From Cylindrotheca closterium (Eukaryota; Bacillariophyta; Bacillariophyceae; Bacillariales; Bacillariaceae): 64,000 nt of DNA. The position numbers and the translations under genes were made by a program. The DNA is taken from NCBI GenBank assembly GCA_933822405.4, contig CAKOGP040002203.1:62001-126000 (forward strand), given 5' to 3'. Below, in pieces: positions 58,289-64,000 of this stretch; position 1 is the stretch's first letter; each line of letters opens with the position of its first letter. The notes below the pieces were generated by a model, which was not told the DNA's origin, did no database searches, and worked only from the letters and a program-made list of their open reading frames with translations.

Positions 58289-59376
58289 ATGAAAGCAATT
58301 TCCTTCGTCGATGCCAAACCCCAAGTTGTCGAGACTACCAAGCCGTAAGTTGTTGTTGCCCGTCCAGCCGTGCACCACATGTACTCGCTCGTCCTCGGCA
58401 TGGATTTGTTGGCATCTCACCAGTAGCTGTCTCATGACTCTTTCGACACCAGAAATCCCAAGGACGATGAAGTCCTGGTGATGGTCCACTACAGTGCCTT
58501 AGACACCGCTCTGGATCCAGTCATCAAAAAGACCTTTGTGGGTGGTATGCTCACAAACAAACCAATCCCTTGTTTTGCGGCTGGCATTTCAGCGGAGTCG
58601 TAGAGGCAGTCGGCGCCAATGTGAGAGATTTTGAGACTGGTATGCAAGTCTTTGGTAATCTTCCCTATGCCTCGAGTACAACACAAGGTAGTCTTTCGGA
58701 ACACATCACTGTCAAGTGGGATGCTTTGGCAGTCAAGCCCAGGAATATCAACATGGACTTGGCCGCCGCTGCTACTACTGAATCACTCACTGATCTTCAG
58801 TCTTTGAGAGACATTGGAAAACTCCCCGTGCAAGGTGGTCGCGTGTTGATCAATGGAGCTGGCGGTCAAGTTGGATCTTGTGCCGTTCAGATTGCGGTAG
58901 CCTTGGGAAGCGAAGTGACTGCCATCGTCAGTACCAAGGATATCGAGAAGGTGACCAAACTAGGAGCCACCACAGTCATTGATCGTAAAAAGACGCCAAA
59001 TGTAATGGGTCAACTCAAGGGTGGTGAGTTCGATGTCATTTTTGATACCCCCGGCAAGCTGTCCGCTCGCAAGACTACCACCAAGTACCTCAAGCGTGGT
59101 GGCGTCTACGTCAATACGTCCCCCGATGACATGCTGGATTTCCTTTTGGGCAAATTGTTTACCCTTTTTTCTTCCAAGAGTGTAAAGATGATCATGGTGG
59201 AATCTAAAAAGGCAGATCTCGAACGAGGAATTGGAGAATGGATCTCCAATTCTGACCTCAAAATTGACATCGATTCCGTCCATGACATTCAGGATTGCGC
59301 CTCAGCCACCATGAGCCGTCAAAAGGATCCTGCCAAACATGGTCGTGTCGTCGTCAAGGTCAAGGGTGGCTTTTAA
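58289..59376 (+). CDS. Zinc-type (MDR) oxidoreductase, quinone-reductase-like, with an apparent frameshift
   Basis: Exon 1 (58289-58344) encodes MKAISFVDAKPQVVETTK plus two bases. The intron 58345-58452 (GTAAGT ... ACACCAG) leads into NPKDDEVLVMVHYSALDTAL and on to GGMLTNKPIP. The next conserved block of the family, FCGWHFSGVVEAVGANV, is in another frame from about 58570. Staying in the first frame gives a stop soon after (AGISAES-stop). The shift lies near 58566-58582. From there the ORF is intact to 59376: the Rossmann motif LINGAGGQVGSCAVQIAVAL, GATTVIDRKK and the end HGRVVVKVKGGF. Family members reduce quinones or enones with NADPH. Either one base is wrong in the sequence or the gene is newly broken; no GT-AG intron resolves it. 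Confidence 0.75.
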
Positions 59377-59703
59377 TTTTTATTAAAATGCAGAGCAGAA
59401 CACCAACAAGCAGGATGCTTGCATGCATATATTACGTGTCGATCCCGTGCTCGACATTAACCGCGGACATTCATCCTACAGCCAGATGTAGTAAGAATAG
59501 TCGCGTCGTACAGTCAAAAATACTACGTATGAAACAAAATAGAAAAAATAAAAATGTAACTATCTATTTGTAATGCTGTGCCTTTGTATTCACAACATTT
59601 TTGTGCTCTGAAGTCGTATTGTACTATATACTCCAAGAACTATATCACTGAACCCTGCCGTCCCCATCGTCGACCCGTTCTCCTTTGGAGTTATGATACT
59701 AGT
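59377..59703. other. Convergent gap, no gene seen
   Basis: This 327-bp gap between converging genes presumably holds 3' UTRs. Nothing else is seen. Confidence 0.4.
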
Positions 59704-59716
59704 CTAAGACGACGAC

Positions 59717-59762
<46 letters not shown>

Positions 59763-60795
59763 GTCCAGCAATCTTTTGATATACCCATCCTGCAGATTTC
59801 CAACTTCCCCGGGCAACGGTGTGGGCAAGCGAGACCAATTTTTGTCTCCGAGTGGAAGGACTAATAGTGGTGTCAAGTAGCATTGTTTCATCGTCGGCAG
59901 CACCCATGATTGGACGAACATATTCGTAATCTTGACCATGATAATACTTGATTTCGTGCAGTCCATTCATCTTCATTTGTTTGACCGTGTTTCTCAAGAC
60001 GGCGGCATATCGGACCACAAAACTGACCGAGTCACCAAAGTAATAGTCTTCCGCAATTTCCAAAAGGGAGCCATTGACGATGGATTGTCCTACAGAAGAA
60101 CAAAAAGAGGATGATGATGATTCGTTCTTACCACCAGGAGAAAGATGGGCAACTTGATTGGCGGCAATCCCCAATGCTTCAATTGCTTCATCTTCGACAA
60201 AAACGCCTTCCACGTGCCTCAAGATGTCATCCAACTCTTGCTGGATGCGCATCCATCGGATTTGGTCTTTTTTTTCTTGTTCATATTGGTTGGTGGAGAT
60301 GATCTCCAACGACGGAGACAATAGGACTGGTCCTTCGCCCAAGAAGCTATGGGACGAGACAAGAGTTGCGCTGCTACTGTTGTTGCTGCTGCTGCTGCTG
60401 CTAATACTCTTGGGGGAAGAAAAAGACAAAACGGTTTCAATCTCCTGTGCCTCCTCTTCGAAAAAGATTTCCAAAGTGTGGCTCGATGGGGTAGAAGCAC
60501 GCATGGCCACGTTCAACGAGTCTTGCTTGTCGTAGACACGGGTGTATCTCTCGTGTTCTTCGTCTTCTTCCTCGTCGTCCTCGGAGTTCATTGTCTCTTC
60601 GGTCGATGTGGAATTAGATTTGGTAATATCTGGAATTTCATGATTGTTCGTCTCCTTCTTCTTGCTTGGCAGCAGCATAAAGTCGACATCGTGGTGCTGG
60701 TCGTCGTCGCCGTCATCCGCACAAATGACTTCTAGCATAGGAGCTTTGGATGGCTCTAAGGTGGAGCTTGCTGGACAAAAGAGGCACTGGAACAT
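59704..60795 (-). CDS. Acidic, serine-rich protein of unknown function with C-terminal polyserine tail
   Basis: This 363-residue protein starts at ATG 60795 (MFQCLFCPASSTLEPSKAPM); the longer open frame to 60981 begins with a non-ATG codon. The N-terminal half is acidic and disordered (EDDEEEDEEHERYTRVYDKQ; several Ser runs). The C-terminal half looks folded and helical: IRWMRIQQELDDILRHVEGV, then VEDEAIEALGIAANQVAHLS, SVGQSIVNGSLLEIAEDYYF and SVSFVVRYAAVLRNTVKQMK. I do not recognise the domain. The protein ends in about eighteen serines encoded by a (TCA)n microsatellite at 59707-59761, so tail length probably varies between alleles. A divergent promoter is shared with the gene at 61174. Confidence 0.7.
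59707..59762. repeat. (GAT)n/(TCA)n microsatellite encoding a polyserine tail
   Basis: This is a near-perfect GAT repeat on the plus strand, with GAC variants at its left end. It lies inside the coding frame of the minus-strand gene, directly before its stop. Confidence 0.95.
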
Positions 60796-61173
60796 GATGA
60801 TGGATGTTGTAGTTTTTGTGTATTGGCGAAAGTGTTGTTGTTGAACGTAACAAATCTCCCGTGAGGCAGCCGAAACCAAAATGTGAGCAAAAGCAATAAA
60901 AGAGGTGTCAAATCGCCAAACTATTTTTTTGGTCAAACGGTTCGAATCTTGCGATCGCCAGCCGGCACTTTTGATGCACATCTCGAGATATTTAGAATCT
61001 GATTGTATTTTACGTAGAGTTCCGTAGGAATACTACTAGGGCAACGAAGAAATGGAATTCGAAAAGTTTGGAATGAATGTGAATGAATGAATCTCAAGAA
61101 TAACACCAACACCAACAACACACTACAGTATTACTACTTTTGCTACGACTAATACTAGCAATAGCGCAATAGA
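60796..61173. promoter_or_regulatory. Divergent promoter region
   Basis: This 378-bp region lies between the starts of the acidic Ser-rich gene (minus) and the SLC44-like gene (plus). GAATGAATGTGAATGAATGAAT lies at about 61072-61092. No gene is seen. Confidence 0.4.
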
Positions 61174-61268
61174 ATGGAAGTTCCAATTGTACAAGGAACC
61201 GCCGTTCCTGCTGGAGGCGAGAAGTACCACGACAATCAGAACCACTATCAAGAGAGCAACAACAACAG

Positions 61269-61299
<31 letters not shown>

Positions 61300-62756
61300 A
61301 ATGAATTTAGCCATTTGACTCCCAGCGTCAGACCCGAAATGCAACCTTCTGGATACCGCGACGTCGGCTGGGCTGGGTTGTTTGTGGTTCATTTGGTGGT
61401 GATGGTGGTTGTGATTAGCATCAATATGGGATCCGGTGCGGCTGCTGCGGCCAATGGCAATGGTGGAGTGGCGGAACCGGATTATTCGGGAATTTATTAC
61501 TTGGTGGGGATCACCGCCGTGTCCACGATTGCCCTGGGGTCGGCCACTTTGCAATTCATGATGCGGTATCCAGAAGAGCTGGTTAAGGGATCTCTTGTAA
61601 TCACTGTAGCCCTGAGTGGTGTCATGGCCATTTTGGGATTGATGAGTGGACAATTGTTTGCTGGAATTTTGGGGATTCTCTTTTTTGCGATTGGAATCTG
61701 TTATGCCAAGTCGGTTTGGCCACGCATTCCATTTGCAGCCGCCAATCTCAATACGGCTTTGACGGCTGTCAAGGCGAACATGGGTGTTACTTTTATTGCG
61801 TATGGTATGATCTTGCTAGCTTTTGGGTGAGTGTGGACGATACGGTGTTGTATTTATTATGCAAATGCTGGGAAGTTCTTCATTATTGCTAACACACGCC
61901 ATTCCATTGTTATTATTTTTATTACTATGCTTATTACAGTTGGTCCATTCTTTGGTTCATTGGCGTTGGCGATTCGCTATCCAGCAACAATACCGCAGTG
62001 GTCTTTGTCTTGCTCGTCAGTTTCTACTGGGTCCAACAAGTCTTGAGCAATACCGTCCAAACCACAGTGGCGGGAACCATTGGAACCTGGTGGTTTGTCC
62101 CCGACGAAGCCAGCAGTTATTGGTCCTCGGCCATTAAAGAATCCTTTGGAAGAGCGACCACTTATAGTTTTGGATCCATTTGTTTGGGATCCTTTATTGT
62201 GGCGGTCGTCCAAGCCTTGCGGGCCATTGCTCATCAAGCCCGCCAGAATGAAGATGCCCAATTGTTGGTCTGTGTCATTGATTGCATCCTAGCATGCATT
62301 CAAGATATCTTGGAGTACATTAACAAGTGGGCCTATGTCTATGTGGGATTGTATGGCTTTGGGTACATTGAAGCCGGAAAGAACGTTTTGGAACTCTTTA
62401 GGAGCAAGGGATGGGATGTCATTATTGCGGATGATCTTTGTGATCGTGTCTTGTTCATGGTCAGTTTGGGAGTGGGTGTCTTTACTGGAATCATTGGATT
62501 GGTCTGTGCCTTTTTGGATAGTAACCTACTGGTGGCCTTTGATCTCGGGGAGTCCTCCGCTTCGGCTGGATTCTTTATTGGATTGGTGGTTGGCTTTGTC
62601 TTTTGCAGCATTTTGATGAATGTGGTGGGAGGAGCCGTCAACACGGTCATCGTCTGTTATGCCGAATCACCGGCCGAGTTCCAGACCAACCATCCACAGT
62701 TGGCGCATGAAATGAGGTCGGCGTACATGCAAGCCTTTCCCGAATTGCGACTGTAA
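61174..62756 (+). CDS. Choline-transporter-like protein (SLC44/CTL family), two exons
   Basis: Exons are 61174-61826 and 61940-62756. The intron (113 bp) runs GTGAGT ... TTATTACAG and restores LAFG-WSILWFIGVGD. The product is 489 residues, with about nine or ten membrane helices. The N-terminal cytosolic tail has an Asn run (AAC repeat). SLC44 landmarks are present: the block VLSNTVQTTVAGTIGTWWFV, ATTYSFGSICLGSFIVAVVQ ('sLGSiafGsli'), the helix pair around EYINKWAYVYVGLYGFGYIE, SAKNVLELF-type AGKNVLELFRSKGW, and a C-terminal QTNHPQLAHEMRSAYM. CTL proteins move choline or ethanolamine across plasma and organelle membranes; transport is inferred from family membership. Confidence 0.9.
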
Positions 62757-63326
62757 TGCATCGCAAGGCTGTGCCATGCCGTTTCATGCAAAAACCATTG
62801 ATTGGCCGATTCATTCATTCGTGGATTCGTAGATTTGAATCAATGTTGTCATGTACGGTACTGTAATTCTTCGAGTTCTATATATCTAGGGATACGTTAT
62901 TTCATCTTGTGTGTACTGTTGCGGCTGTGTAGCTAATGTGTCGTGTTTTGATAATTTAAAAAAGGGAAAGTTGCAACGGCGTCGCATATTAAAAAATGGA
63001 GTGCAGTCATTTTTTCCGTTGTGGTTGCATCCTCTAACAAAGTACTACAGAAGAAAACGCGTGCATGAAACCTTTTACGTGGTTTTTTCAAGTAGTACCA
63101 GTAGCTACTGCGCTAAAGTACGAAAAAAGAGAAACAAAAAGACCCTACTGTATTAAAATAGATTCTCAATCTTTCAGCGTCATAACATCCTGTCTCCGTT
63201 TTTATTGGAATTCAAAATTGTTGCAAATCACACCACAACTGATGAGCACCAACGCGAATATAAAACCTTATTCTGTCTTTGTAAGCATTGAAGCGATCTT
63301 CCAACAAAAACCAACACTGCACTATC
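62757..63326. other. Intergenic, no gene seen
   Basis: This 570-bp stretch lies between two plus-strand genes. It is A/T-rich, with no supported ORF. Confidence 0.4.
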
Positions 63327-64000
63327 ATGAATGCTTCTAACACTTGGACTACTTTCCTTGCTTGTTTGGCCTTTTTGCAGTCTCGTACTTTGACACTTCT
63401 TGCCTTGATTGCGTCTCATCAATTTCACTCCATTCTTGCAGGTGTAATAACCTATGAAGCTAACTGCGACACTCTACTAGATTCTGATACTAATCAGTGT
63501 TGTGGTCCCAGTACAGCTTCTAACGTTTGTTTTGATATTGGTGGAGGCGCGGGTGCTGGTACTGCATCCGTTGCCAAAGGGTCTTGCAAAAATGATGACG
63601 CATGTCGTGATGCTGGCAACGATGGACAAATATCCATTGGTGGAGGCAGTTGTATTGGTAGTGAATCGTGTAATCGGGCTGGCAATGTTAATGGACAAGC
63701 AACCATCGGTGGAGGCAGTTGTATTGGTATCGATTCGTGTACTGACGCTGGCAACAATGATGGACAAGCAACCATCGGTGCAGGCAGTTGTACTGCAAGC
63801 AATGGATGCTCTGCTATTGGCAGTAATTTCGGCAACGCGGTCATTGGAAGCGGCAGCTGTACTAAATCATTAGCATGCTTGAATGCTGGCAGTAGGAGCG
63901 GCGCTGTTACAATTGGAGACAACAGTTGTACTGGTGACCGCTCGTGTCAAGATGTTGGTATAAGAGGTGATACGGTTACTATTGGATTCAATAGTTGCAC
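63327..64000 (+). CDS. Secreted cysteine-repeat protein, 3' end beyond the window
   Basis: The frame from ATG 63327 stays open for 224 codons to the right edge. The N-terminus is hydrophobic (FLACLAFLQS ... LLALIASHQFHSILA), a long signal-peptide-like segment, followed by NCDTLLDSDTNQCCGPSTAS. Then a repeat of about 22-24 residues begins: [TSV]IG-x2-SC-x5-C-x2-[AV]G-x3-G. At least five units are visible, for example ISIGGGSCIGSESCNRAGNV, ATIGGGSCIGIDSCTDAGNN, AVIGSGSCTKSLACLNAGS and VTIGDNSCTGDRSCQDVG. Each unit has two Cys, so stacked units could form a disulfide-laced beta-solenoid outside the cell (inference). Such repeats occur in extracellular diatom proteins. The upstream ATG choice is tentative because an early intron cannot be excluded. 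Confidence 0.75.
   Translation, partial: MNASNTWTTFLACLAFLQSRTLTLLALIASHQFHSILAGVITYEANCDTLLDSDTNQCCGPSTASNVCFDIGGGAGAGTASVAKGSCKNDDACRDAGNDGQISIGGGSCIGSESCNRAGNVNGQATIGGGSCIGIDSCTDAGNNDGQATIGAGSCTASNGCSAIGSNFGNAVIGSGSCTKSLACLNAGSRSGAVTIGDNSCTGDRSCQDVGIRGDTVTIGFNSC

Noticed and set aside
58541..58596. A 55-bp GT-AG intron in the MDR gene to remove the frameshift
   Set aside because: It would delete the conserved GWHFSG block and still run into a stop codon immediately downstream.
1..64000. tRNA, rRNA and CRISPR features
   Set aside because: I looked at strings such as GGTTCGAATC (about 60939) for a tRNA T-arm, but neighbouring stems do not pair. No rRNA-like or CRISPR-like repeats were seen.

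Overview
The window is nuclear DNA of a eukaryote, most likely a pennate diatom. Three kinds of evidence support this. Short GT-AG introns (about 74-330 bp) are reconstructed in eight genes. Several families are typical of diatom genomes: DUF6824, helicase-associated (HA) domain repeats without a helicase, short HSF genes and CRAL-TRIO relatives. Several N-termini look like signal peptides ending in an [A]-F junction, the hallmark of diatom plastid-targeting presequences. I cannot name the species from the sequence alone.

Layout. 0-8 kb: a secreted Cys-rich surface protein, a small heat-shock protein, a complete DD38D-type mariner-like transposon (TIRs, TA target duplication, transposase) and another secreted protein. 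8-16 kb: a cyclic-nucleotide phosphodiesterase and two tandem GAF-HPP membrane proteins that differ in intron content. They are followed by a decayed repeat of their 3' flank and a tandem array with a period of about 125 bp. 17-22 kb: a helical (TPR-like) protein, a small secreted repeat protein and a FIST-domain sensor-like protein with a plastid-type leader. 22.8-32 kb: a same-strand array of four DUF3592-like two-pass membrane proteins. It is interrupted by a nine-repeat HA-domain gene on the other strand and by an HA-domain relic. 32.8-41 kb: a three-exon heat-shock factor, a centromeric histone H3 candidate, a CRAL-TRIO/DUF6824 fusion and allantoicase. 41-46.3 kb: a small Cys-rich secreted peptide, a TLC-domain protein, a DAG/sphingosine-kinase-like lipid kinase and a small basic coiled-coil protein. 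47-52 kb: two Gfo/Idh/MocA oxidoreductase paralogues flanking a second HA-domain gene. 53-58 kb: gene-poor, holding a four-exon cardiolipin synthase, two small related ORFs, a 350-bp MITE-like inverted-repeat element and a hairpin. 58-64 kb: a frameshifted MDR-type oxidoreductase, an acidic Ser-rich protein of unknown function, a choline-transporter-like (SLC44) protein and the 5' part of a secreted Cys-repeat protein running off the right edge.

There are no operons. Genes are mostly independent, with divergent or convergent neighbours and local duplications (HPP pair, DUF3592 array, Gfo/Idh pair). The strongest observations are the DUF3592 array, the CENP-A-like histone, the intron difference between the HPP twins, the CRAL-TRIO/DUF6824 fusion, the intact mariner, and the palindrome TACCGGTA. 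I count 13 copies of that octamer, all outside coding sequence.
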